Origin: CAWCOU01 sp963797335
Lineage (GTDB): Bacteria > Pseudomonadota > Gammaproteobacteria > JAURND01
DNA: 64,000 bases
Reading direction: 5' to 3'
Assembly: GCA_963797335.1 (NCBI GenBank)
Contig: CAWCOU010000001.1
Location: 20,517-84,516, forward strand
Shown here: positions 56,441-64,000 of the stretch, piece by piece
Numbering within the stretch: the stretch's first letter is position 1
Layout: each line of letters starts with the position of its first letter
The notes under the pieces: generated by a model
Seen by the model: the letters and a program-made list of their open reading frames with translations, nothing else
Told to the model about the DNA's origin: nothing
The model's database searches: none
Translations under genes and position numbers: made by a program

Positions 56441-57645
56441 TCACAAAACGATACGACTGGTTTAGTTCGCCCACTGGATCCAGAGTTACTCACGGTAGCG
56501 AGAAGCATTGATTTTAAGGTCAATAACGGCATTCCGACCAACAACACCGTGGTGGATGGGCAATCGTTTATTAATTATTCGGGCTACAATTATTTAGGCA
56601 TGTCGGGCGACCCTAGTGTGGCTGCGCGGGTAGTGGCTGCGATTCAAGAATATGCACATCGGTATCGGCGAGTCGCTTAGCGTCGGGTGAAAAGCAATTA
56701 CATCGTGATTTGGAAACAGCGATTACCCATTTGATTGCAGCGAAGACAGGCCATTTTGTCCTCAGGTTACGCCACCAATTTAGCCATCATCACGTTATTT
56801 GATCCCCTGGGATTTGGTGATTTACGATGCCCTGGCCCATAATAGTATTTTGCAGGGGGCTCATTTTTCCGGAGCCAGTTGCATGGCCTTTCTGTATAAC
56901 GATACGGAAGCATCTGAAAAAATTATTACTCAAGCAGCGAGCTCATTACAAACGCGTGCTGATTGTATCGGAAGGCGCCTTCAGTATGGATGGGGATATC
57001 GCCGATGCGTCAGCACCAGTAAAATTGAAGCAACAGTTCGGCGCGTTTTTAAGTTAGAAAGCGCACTCCATTGGCGTGCTAGGTCAAACCGGCTGCGGCA
57101 TTCGAGAATATTTTAATTAAAATGCGAGTGATGTCGATATTTGGATGGGCACGCTGAGTAAGGAATTTGCCGGTTGCGGTGGTCATGTTTCGGGCTGCTG
57201 CATTGATTAAGAATTTCAAATATACCTCTGCTGGTTTCGTTTATTCAGCAGGTATATCCCCGGCGAATACGGCAGCGGCGTTAGCGGCCATTCAATTGAT
57301 GAAGCAGGAACCGGAACGAGTGACGGCGCTGCGAGATCGCCACCTTTACTATTATCCTTGCTGTGAAGAAGGTATTCCCACCGGTAAAAGCGCTAATACA
57401 CCTATTATTCCGATCATGGCTGGCTCCACGGAAGCAGCGATGCATTTGGGTGCGTATTAAATTCAACAGCATATTCATGCTGTCAATTTTTTACCCAGCG
57501 GTGGAGAAAAACCTGGCCAGGATCCGTTTATTCATCAATCGCCTGCATACGGAACAAAAATACGTCATACCGCAAAGGTTATTATCGACGGTTACCAGCA
57601 ATTGCCAAAAAATCATGAACATTTTGAAAAAAGTGGACTGAAATG
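56440..57645 (+). pseudogene. Serine palmitoyltransferase / AONS-type PLP enzyme remnant
   Basis: Frames joined across indels give FINYSGYNYLGMSGDPSVAA, SRLASGEKQLHRDLETA, YDALAHNSILQGAHFSGA, VLIVSEGAFSMDGDIAD and the PLP-lysine segment MGTLSKEFAGCGGH (Lys codon at 57160). This is the alpha-oxoamine synthase fold, which includes serine palmitoyltransferase, 8-amino-7-oxononanoate synthase and CAI-1 synthase. The acyl ligase/ACP context and the downstream genes favour serine palmitoyltransferase, the first step of sphingolipid synthesis, over biotin synthesis. It is broken by four or more indels. Confidence 0.82.
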
Positions 57646-57654
57646 AAAAATAAT

Positions 57655-58307
57655 AATAATAAATGAAAGAAAAATTCGGCCGTACGGGGACGAAGAAAGT
57701 CCTAGACTTATGAAAATGCCATTTTAGAGCGCTTAAGTCGCACTCCACCGCGCACCGTGGCCTTGGGGTTTGGCCCGATCATCTTAGCGTTCCTCTATGC
57801 AGCTTCGAGGCAACAAACACTGACTACTATCGTCCTTGCGTTTCTTGCAGGCATAGCACTTTGGACATTGTCGAACACCTAATTCATCGCTTCGCCTTCA
57901 CTATCAACTTCGCGATTCCGAATGGGAAAAAATAAATCCCTTTTATTACGGTCATTATATTCACCACATCCACCAAATTTACCCGCGAGATAAAATGTGT
58001 TTGGTCACGCCGTTGGTGGTGACTCCGCCTTTAGTGGTATTGTTTATGGTTTATTCTGGCTGATATTCCGTTCATATAATAAGGCGCTGTTTGCGGTATT
58101 TTCGTTGGGTTAAACATTGTACGATTTATTACATGTATATACCATATTGCTCCTATGTGCAATCGATTGGCGAAATTCTTTAAAAACCTATCATATGCGT
58201 CACCATTATTTGGTTGAAAACAAATGCTTTGGTGTCAGCATTCCGCTTTGGGATGTTATTTTTAAAACGTATGCAGCAGCGCCCCTAAAAAAATCAAAAA
58301 AGCCTTA
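57655..58307 (+). pseudogene. Membrane fatty-acid / sphingolipid hydroxylase remnant
   Basis: Three histidine boxes are recoverable in three frames: HLIHRF (~57878), HYIHHIHQ (~57955) and HMRHHYLVEN (~58193), the signature of the fatty acid hydroxylase/sterol desaturase di-iron family. The last ~75 codons are intact (FGVSIPLWDVIFKTY). One frame contains a TAA at 58111-58113 where Tyr fits (GLFWLIFRSYNKALFAV ... TLYDLLHVY), a substitution rather than an indel. In a ceramide cluster such an enzyme would hydroxylate the acyl or base chain. Confidence 0.78.
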
Positions 58308-58335
58308 ACCTAAAATCTACTCGTTTGGTGCCCCT

Positions 58336-59482
58336 ATGCCATTTCAAATTCTACCGGTGCTCTCAAAGAAAAATTGGCGTGATTTTTATCGCGTGCCTTT
58401 TATATTGCATCAATCCGATCCGAATTGGGTGCCGCCATTAACGGTGGCGGTTAAGAATACCTTATCGCCCAAAAATCCGTTCTTTAAGCGTGCGCAGATG
58501 CAAGCCTGGATCGCATTTCGAGATGGACAGTTGGTGGGGCGGATTATGGGCATTATTAATGAAGCCCATAATGAATTTCACGATGAGCATATTGCCTTCT
58601 GGGGATTTTTTGAAGCACCTAATGACAAAGAAATAACCCACGCCTTATTTTTGGCGGTGGAGCTTTGGGGCAAAAGACCACGGTTTTAATACCATACGTG
58701 GCCCGGTGAACCCTTCGACGAATTACGAATGTGGCTTGCAGATTTCTGCTTTTGAAACGCAGCCATTTATCATGATGACGCAAAACCCGCCGTATTATGC
58801 CGACTTGGTGGAAGCGCAGGGTTACCAAAAAGCCAAGGACTTGCATGCGTATTTAATTGATACTCGCACCGTGAAATTTCACCCCCGGCTCATTGGTAAA
58901 GCCAATGGTTTTGCGAGCAATGAAAAAATTGTCGTTCGACCCTTGAATTTAAAAGAATTTGAAAAAGAGGTGGAACAGATATTTATTAATTACAATGATG
59001 CTTGGGAAAAAAACTGGGGCTTTATTCCCATGAGCAAAGAGGAATTTTTATATTTAGCCCATGAAATGAAAGCGCTGATTTTGCCGCAGTCTTGTTATAT
59101 CGTCGAAGTCGATGGGGAAGTGGCTGCCTTTGGTATTTGGCTGCCTGATATTAATCAAGTATTCCATCGCATCCGCAATGGCAAATTATTACCAACGGGT
59201 ATTTTGTAAGCCGCCGTGGTACACCAAGGTCAAAAAAATCATGAACCGTGGTCGGTTATTAACCTTGGGTGTGCGAAAAAAATTCCGTCATTTACCCTTA
59301 GGCGCTTTGCTGTACACCAAATACTACGAAGTCGTGTCTCAAAAGCGGGTTTTCCTCTGAACGAATGTTCATGGATATTGGAAGATAATAGAAGCATGCG
59401 CACCGCCCTACGCTTGATGCGAGCCGATCATCTAATACAAAACATACCGAATCTACGAGAAAACTTTACCATAACCCCCTGA
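58336..59482 (+). pseudogene. GNAT-fold N-acyltransferase remnant (bCerS-like)
   Basis: Frame 1 (58336-58689) begins MPFQILPVLSKKNWRDFYRV and has RAQMQAWIAFRDGQLVGRIM. Frame 2 (to 59209) has GPVNPSTNYECGLQI and QPFIMMTQNPPYYADLVEAQ. Frame 3 has PPWYTKVKKIMNRGRLLTLG, and the end has ECSWILEDNRSMRTALRLM. This ~380-residue GNAT-type pattern is that of the family to which bacterial ceramide synthase (bCerS) belongs. Two or three one-base indels break it. The family assignment is by eye; the substrate is inferred from neighbours. Confidence 0.75.
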
Positions 59483-59501
59483 CTACATATCCTCTATATA
59501 T

Positions 59502-59705
59502 CCTTCTCCCCTTGTGGGAGAAGGTGCCAAAGGCGGATGAGGGGTAAAATTAAAGCAAAAATTAGGCTAAAAAACTTTCCAAAAAAAATAAAAAGCGATG
59601 AGTTCTGCTGTCATTTTTTTGTGGAAAGTAAGAACTAGCATTTTAACCTCTTGTTTTTACCCCTCATCCGCCCTTACGGGCACCTTCTCCCACAAGGGGA
59701 GAAGG
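59502..59705. repeat. Palindromic repeat, family B, full inverted copy
   Basis: The left arm from 59502 (CCTTCTCCCCTTGTGGGAGA and on to the GGATGAGGGG block) is repeated inverted from ~59655 to 59705. The ~100-base centre is AT-rich. About 204 bases, non-coding, sitting between the acyltransferase and epimerase remnants. Related single arms lie at 6532, 34290 and 40551. Confidence 0.8.
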
Positions 59706-59733
59706 AGTTTTTTTACAAAGGAATTAATATCCA

Positions 59734-60733
59734 TGAATATTCTCCTAAACCGGCGCCACCGGCTTCATCGGTTCCCACACAGCAGAATATTTACTACGCC
59801 AAGGCCATCAATTACGCTGCCTGGTCAGGCCCAGTTCTGACTTAACCTACCTGCGCAGTTTAGGCCCAGGCCTCCATTTTTTATCCGGCGATTTTCAACA
59901 ACCCGATACGTTACGATTAGCAGTAGAAGGCGTCGACGCCGTTATCCACTGCGCCGGCTTAATCAAAGCGCGCCACAGCCACGATTTCTTTGCCACCAAC
60001 ACCATAGCTACGCATGCTTTATTAAATACCGTGCAACAACACGCCCCTAATATCCAACGCTTTGTCTTATTATTCTTAATCCTCTTGCGGCGCCGCGTTG
60101 AACCAACCCTCGCCCGCCAAGGAACCGCTTACCCTGCAACCCATCAGCGTCTACGGGCAGAGCAAATACCAAGCAGAAAAAATAGCACATAGTTTTAGCG
60201 CACATTTACCGATTACCATTATTCGGCCCTCCGTCGTCTACGGCCCACGCGATCAATCCATGTTAACCTTATTCAAGGCCATCCAGCGTGGCTTCTTGCC
60301 ACTTTCCCACCGAGGGCAGGGCGCTGCCAGTACTATTTATGTGACGGATGTGGCAGCGGCGCTGGCAAAAGCGGTAACCACCTCAGTCCCCAGCGGCAGT
60401 GCTTATTTTTTAGAAGATGGCATGACACTGACTTGGCGGCAGCGCTGTGAACAAATGGCCGCTCAGATAACCCCTTCTAAACGAGCTAAAGGTATTTGGG
60501 CTAACGGATTCCGTGCTGAAAACAATCGCCTGGCTAGTTGAAAGCTATAGTGGCTTAACTCGACGAGTGGCTTTTATATCCCGAGATAAAGTCAATGAAT
60601 TAATACAACCGTATTGGGTTTGCAGCAGTGCCAAGGCCAGATTAGAATTGGCCTGGCAACCGGAAACAGACTGGGCGACCGGGACTCAACTCACCTATCA
60701 TTGGTATCAAACCGCAGGATGGACTCGACCGTG
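59734..60733 (+). pseudogene. NAD-dependent epimerase/reductase remnant (CerR-like)
   Basis: The start MNILL runs into a frameshift; correcting it gives the Rossmann motif TGATGFIGSH. Further on are GVDAVIHCAGLIKARHSHDF, the catalytic SVYGQSKYQAEKIAHSFSAH (Tyr-x-x-x-Lys) and IRPSVVYGPRDQS. At least three indels break it. Extended-SDR enzymes of this kind reduce the 3-keto group in bacterial ceramide synthesis (CerR). The Shine-Dalgarno AAAGGAATTA precedes the ATG at 59734. Confidence 0.8.
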
Positions 60734-61088
60734 ACATTCATCGCAAAATTAGGCATGAAATTAAAATCTGCCACCCTTTATTCCATCGCCGGCCTTAAAT
60801 CCGCTTTTCAAGAACAGTGGGCGTTTCGTCTGGAAATTTTGGGGTTTATTTGCGCGCTGATCCTCTCACCTTGGGTAGGCAAAAGTCGGGCTGAGAAATT
60901 ACTGCTTATCACTGTAGTCGCGCTGATTCTCATCGTTGAATTATTAAATTCCGCGATTGAAACCGTGGTGAACCGCATCAGTCTTGAACACCACGATCTA
61001 TCAGGCCGAGCAAAAGACTTGGGGCTCCGCGGCCGTATTTCTTTCCGTGTTACTAGCCGTATTTGTGTGGGCTATTGTTTTATTTAGC
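60731..61088 (+). pseudogene. Diacylglycerol-kinase-type membrane lipid kinase, frameshifted near the end
   Basis: The body reads KLKSATLYSIAGLKSAFQEQ, then spans, and the DgkA signature VELLNSAIETVVNRIS. Near the end a GGGG where GGG fits (~61020) shifts the frame; correcting it restores SGRAKDLGSAAVFLSVLLAV and the last helix. So only the third transmembrane helix is lost. DgkA phosphorylates diacylglycerol in the inner membrane; some relatives accept ceramide. GTG start at 60731 overlapping the epimerase end. Confidence 0.8.
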
Positions 61089-61261
61089 TAGGCGATGTTG
61101 GTCACATCACAAGGCAGTTAATTTTTTTTGGCGTTTCTTCTTTGTTTGGTTTAGTTACTTTACTCGGTTGTTGTTTTGGATCTGGAGAATTTAGTTTTTG
61201 TTCCTGTGTATCTTTAGGAAGACCTTGCGCACAAAGCTTTTCATCCGTTTTCATACGGCAA

Positions 61262-61963
61262 TCATGCTCGTATTGTACTGTAAGATTCGCCAGGGCCGGG
61301 GGGAAAAAAAGCGAGAGGGGAAGTAAGGAAAGAATCTATCGCCTTTGCTCTACTGCATTCAAAATAACCAAAGTTGCTCAGCATGTTTTTTAAACCTTCA
61401 TAGGCCTTAGTTTTTTTAATTTCTGCCTGCAGTAGATGGTCCTCACCATACCTGAATTTTTCTAATTCTGGATGATAAAGAAGCTGCGTCACTAACTCTA
61501 GAATGATTTTGCGTGTTTGCTCATTAAGCATGTTGTCTTTGCTTTTTGGATGTTCTTCTTGTAGGCAGGTCAGAACATTTTCATACATATCACTGATACG
61601 CGTATCCAATCCCGCCTTGATTCTCCGTTTTCTATCGTCTCTGAGTGTCTTCATTGGAAAGAGAGTTTCTGATAATCTCCATTTTAATTCTTTATAGAGG
61701 TTATCTGCTTTAAGTTGACTTTTTAACGTAGCTTTGTTTCCCGGGTCTAGGTAATCTCGGTGCATATCAGCATAAACATCATCCTTCCTCTTTGTTACGA
61801 GTTCGATAAGATCCAATGCTGATTTATTACTCTGTATGTGCTCCCTTATTGAAAACGCATCTTCATCCTCCTCCAAATATTCTAATAATCGATCAAATAA
61901 GTATTGCTGAGTTGGAGTAAGTTCCAGCTTTTGATGTTTTGATTCTTGGTCGTGTATTTGCAT
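61262..61963 (-). CDS. Hypothetical soluble helical protein
   Basis: 233 residues, not recognised. Charged, helical and without membrane segments (LTPTQQYLFDRLLEYLEEDE, RKRRIKAGLDTRISDMYENV). AT-rich. The reading frame is intact in a region where most genes are broken, though the end (SPLAFFPPGPGESYS) might be a truncation. Lies 39 bases after the next upstream small gene. Confidence 0.55.
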   Translation of the reverse strand: MQIHDQESKHQKLELTPTQQYLFDRLLEYLEEDEDAFSIREHIQSNKSALDLIELVTKRKDDVYADMHRDYLDPGNKATLKSQLKADNLYKELKWRLSETLFPMKTLRDDRKRRIKAGLDTRISDMYENVLTCLQEEHPKSKDNMLNEQTRKIILELVTQLLYHPELEKFRYGEDHLLQAEIKKTKAYEGLKNMLSNFGYFECSRAKAIDSFLTSPLAFFPPGPGESYSTIRA

Positions 61964-62002
61964 GATAGCAACCCCTATATTATGCGCAGTTATTTAGCTT
62001 AG

Positions 62003-62260
62003 CTACCTCATCAGGCAGCGGCTGCTTTCTTGTTCTGTTTGCTTTGTTTGTTCTGGCGGTAATTTTCTTTTCTTAGGATTAGAGTCCCTGGGTTCTTTTG
62101 GATCAGGGGTTTGGCCACTCTTAGAATCAGAGCTTGTATTAACACCCTTCATTTCTGTTTCCAGTTGCGATAAAAATAAATCATTGAATTTTTTTAGACG
62201 GCCACAATTAGGAAAAACGATAGCTATTTTGTCTCCTTCTATGATGATAGGGGATGGCAT
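62003..62260 (-). CDS. Small hypothetical protein with basic Pro-rich tail
   Basis: 85 residues, not recognised: a short folded start (MPSPIIIEGDKIAIVFPNCG), then a hydrophilic tail with PKKRKLPPEQTK, similar to a nuclear-localisation-type basic patch. That resemblance may be chance. It may be the first gene of a pair with 61262-61963, or a fragment. Confidence 0.4.
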   Translation of the reverse strand: MPSPIIIEGDKIAIVFPNCGRLKKFNDLFLSQLETEMKGVNTSSDSKSGQTPDPKEPRDSNPKKRKLPPEQTKQTEQESSRCLMR

Positions 62261-62393
62261 ATCCTCTTTTTATAGGTTTAATTTTCTTAAAAATCCAATT
62301 CACAGACCCATTATTAAAGATAACATATTGTGTATAGCGATGCAGCTCGAAATTTGGAGAAATTGCTAAAAAGCAGGGTATTATTTACCTGAT

Positions 62394-63264
62394 TTAATGG
62401 CTAAGGGGAATTGTATATTGGCTGATTAAAATAGGGGTGATATGCGTCAACTGATAAATGACCAGTGGCGCCAGAATTAGGGTGGCGGCTAAATAACCAC
62501 ATATGCGGTTTTTGGGGTCGGTTTGCTGCAAAAAAAGCCTTAATTGTTTCTGAGAGGTGGGTTTGCGAAAAAACCGATATAACCATTCGGAAATCATAAT
62601 CGCGACCACGCCATCGGCAATGGTGTGTACCTTTAATGTCAAGGCACCTATGCACATGCCAATAAACCAGACCATGAAAAAATAACGTAAAAATTTCAAT
62701 CGCTCCATCGCGTAGCGCAATACAATCCAACCGCTGCCGATGTGATAGGAGGGAAAAGAGTTCCACGGGGATGTCATGCCTAAAATAAAACGGGCATTCT
62801 CGTGCAGAAATCCCGGTTGATTAAGCTGCTGCCAAAAGGCTGGAAAGCTGGGGTATTGCCAAATCATCGTGCAAGTAGGTAGCAGTAAATAAATCGTAAA
62901 GTGAATGGTTAAGGTGAGAAGGCAGGTTAATAACATCCGATAAAAGAACAGCAAATCAAAAGCCGGTCGTAATAAAGAGCAACCAAGAAAAAAGAAAAGG
63001 GATGGCTAAGGCACTGGAATAGAATAAAGACCAGGTCGCTGAGAAGGGAATGGCTTGGTCCAGCGGGCTCATCAACCAATGAATGTAATTGACGCCGCGA
63101 CTCATAACGACGTTACCAATAAAACCGTATTGCGCCCAATAGCACAGCATGATGACGAATAAGAGCGCGATTTCCAACGCACGCATAAAGCTGCTGCGGG
63201 TGAGCATGCGAGTGGGTTGCGGCGCCAAAAAGGCAGAAGCTTCTCGTGGGATGGAATGGCTCAT
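62394..63264 (-). pseudogene. PAP2-type lipid phosphatase, one-base frameshift
   Basis: Two frames: 63264-62956 (MSHSIPREASAFLAPQPTRM, membrane spans) and 62954-62394 with SFPSYHIGSGWIVLRYAMER and LKVHTIADGVVAIMISEWLY, the PAP2 motifs with the phosphatase His residues. They join if one T is removed from a TTTT run at ~62957, giving GFDLLFFYRM. The layout (N-terminal spans, then a PAP2 domain) recalls PAP2-like inositolphosphotransferases. It would act on lipid phosphates at the inner membrane. Confidence 0.75.
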
Positions 63265-63280
63265 AGCTGTTATTTGTTAA

Positions 63281-63911
63281 TCATAACTCATTTCTAGAAT
63301 CGGGTGAACGCGGAGAGGAGTTGTCGATTTGTAATTCTTCACATGTTTGTTGGATAGGCTTATGAAGCCAATACCTTCGAAAATTATCCACCGACATTAA
63401 ACTGCGCGGGCGCATATGATCGCAGCAGAGTCGACCGTGCAGATGGTCGATTTCGTGTTGCAGAATGCGGGGCATACCAACCGCTGGCCTTAATCACCAC
63501 CGGCTCCGCCCTTTCATTCAGGCATTCCACGGTTACTGTTTTGGCTCGAGGTACTAATGCCACTAGGCTTGCTATGCTAAGGCATCCCTCAAAAAATGTC
63601 ACGGATTCCGGCCCTTTTACTAATTTTGGATTAATGATAGCATGAAATGGCACCGGTTGCCAAACCTTGTTCTGCTACCAAGGAGGGAGAGGGCTCTGGC
63701 TGTATTCAGGACGGTCTTCAATCACCAGCAGTTGAATGGATAAGCCGATTTGTGGGGCAGCCAGGCCGACTCCAGGTGCGTCACGCAGGGTGTGTTGCAT
63801 TTGTTGAATCAGTACTTGTGTTTGTTCTTGTTTGATTTCTTCTACTGTTAAGGGTCTGGCGGTTTGACGTAATACCAGCTCACCGGCTTGCAAGATTTTA
63901 AATATCACCAT
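63281..63911 (-). pseudogene. Peptide deformylase, frameshifted
   Basis: All three PDF motifs are present but in three frames: DAPGVGLAAPQIGLSIQLLV (first), FFEGCLSI (second) and LQHEIDHLHGRL with the metal His (third). Two indels, near 63480 and 63680, separate them. PDF removes the N-formyl group from new proteins and is normally essential, so a second intact copy elsewhere is expected if this reading is right. Confidence 0.85.
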
Positions 63912-64000
63912 TTTTTCCTTTGAATGAATGAGTCATTGGTACACCTGGGAGCGCAGGCGGCTCGTCCATAATTCTAGTCGTTAACGAACATGTGGGCAAG

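Noticed and set aside
56440..57645. The PLP enzyme as a biotin-pathway bioF gene
   Set aside because: No other biotin genes are nearby and the ligase, ACP, acyltransferase and reductase context fits sphingolipid synthesis better; this needs phylogeny to settle.
1..64000. tRNA, rRNA or intact insertion-sequence transposase genes
   Set aside because: None could be recognised by eye; short tRNAs could be missed without a covariance-model search.

Overview
The window looks like the chromosome of a gammaproteobacterium related to the Legionellales (Coxiella/Legionella side). The reasons are the mevalonate route to isoprenoids (mvaA, two GHMP kinases, mvaD, idi), a pepP-ubiH pair, class Ia ribonucleotide reductase, a cytochrome c oxidase operon, a beta-oxidation operon and several eukaryote-like repeat proteins (RAP plus Sel1, TPR) with Ser-rich tails of the sort seen in host-associated species. 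This assignment is inferred from gene content only. No rRNA, tRNA, CRISPR array or intact transposase was seen.

Layout: 0-9.7 kb holds a giant RAP/Sel1/TPR protein, three membrane or surface proteins and an MHS-type transporter. 10-16 kb is housekeeping: typA, then pepP, a membrane gene and ubiH, then a ferritin-like gene. 16-18.3 kb carries an Rpn-type nuclease and a TPR protein. 18.3-23.5 kb is an nrdA-nrdB-trxB operon behind a promoter with a well-spaced pair of NrdR boxes. 23.7-26.4 kb has two L,D-transpeptidase-like paralogues flanking a nucleoside phosphorylase. 26.9-28.8 kb is a small membrane gene and serS, joined by a 96-bp tandem repeat that copies the end of one gene and the start of the other. 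29-35.2 kb encodes a tetrahaem cytochrome c and ctaC-ctaD-ctaG-ctaE. 35.5-40.5 kb has membrane proteins, a CorC-like protein, a coiled-coil protein and a leucyl aminopeptidase. 40.6-46.5 kb is a fadE-thiolase-fadJ operon. 46.8-48.9 kb is a two-gene operon of unknown membrane proteins. 49-54.4 kb is idi and mvaA-mvaK-GHMP kinase-mvaD; the first kinase is broken by one base.

From 54.5 kb onward almost every recognisable gene is broken, mainly by small indels. Read across frames, the remains are a fatty acyl-AMP ligase, an acyl carrier protein, a serine-palmitoyltransferase-type PLP enzyme, a three-histidine-box lipid hydroxylase, a GNAT-type acyltransferase and an NAD-dependent epimerase, followed by a diacylglycerol-kinase-type lipid kinase. 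On the other strand, past two unknown genes, lie a PAP2-type phosphatase and a peptide deformylase. The first six match the gene set of bacterial ceramide (sphingolipid) synthesis, and I read the block as the ruin of such an operon. This is the most interesting part of the window. A cluster of sequencing errors is the main competing explanation, although at least one in-frame nonsense change supports real decay.

The intergenic regions are rich in small palindromic repeats of several families. The best is a ~298-bp non-coding palindrome at 49.68-49.98 kb with terminal inverted repeats and a 9-bp flanking direct repeat. It is a MITE-like element, with partial relatives at 16.0 and 26.7 kb.
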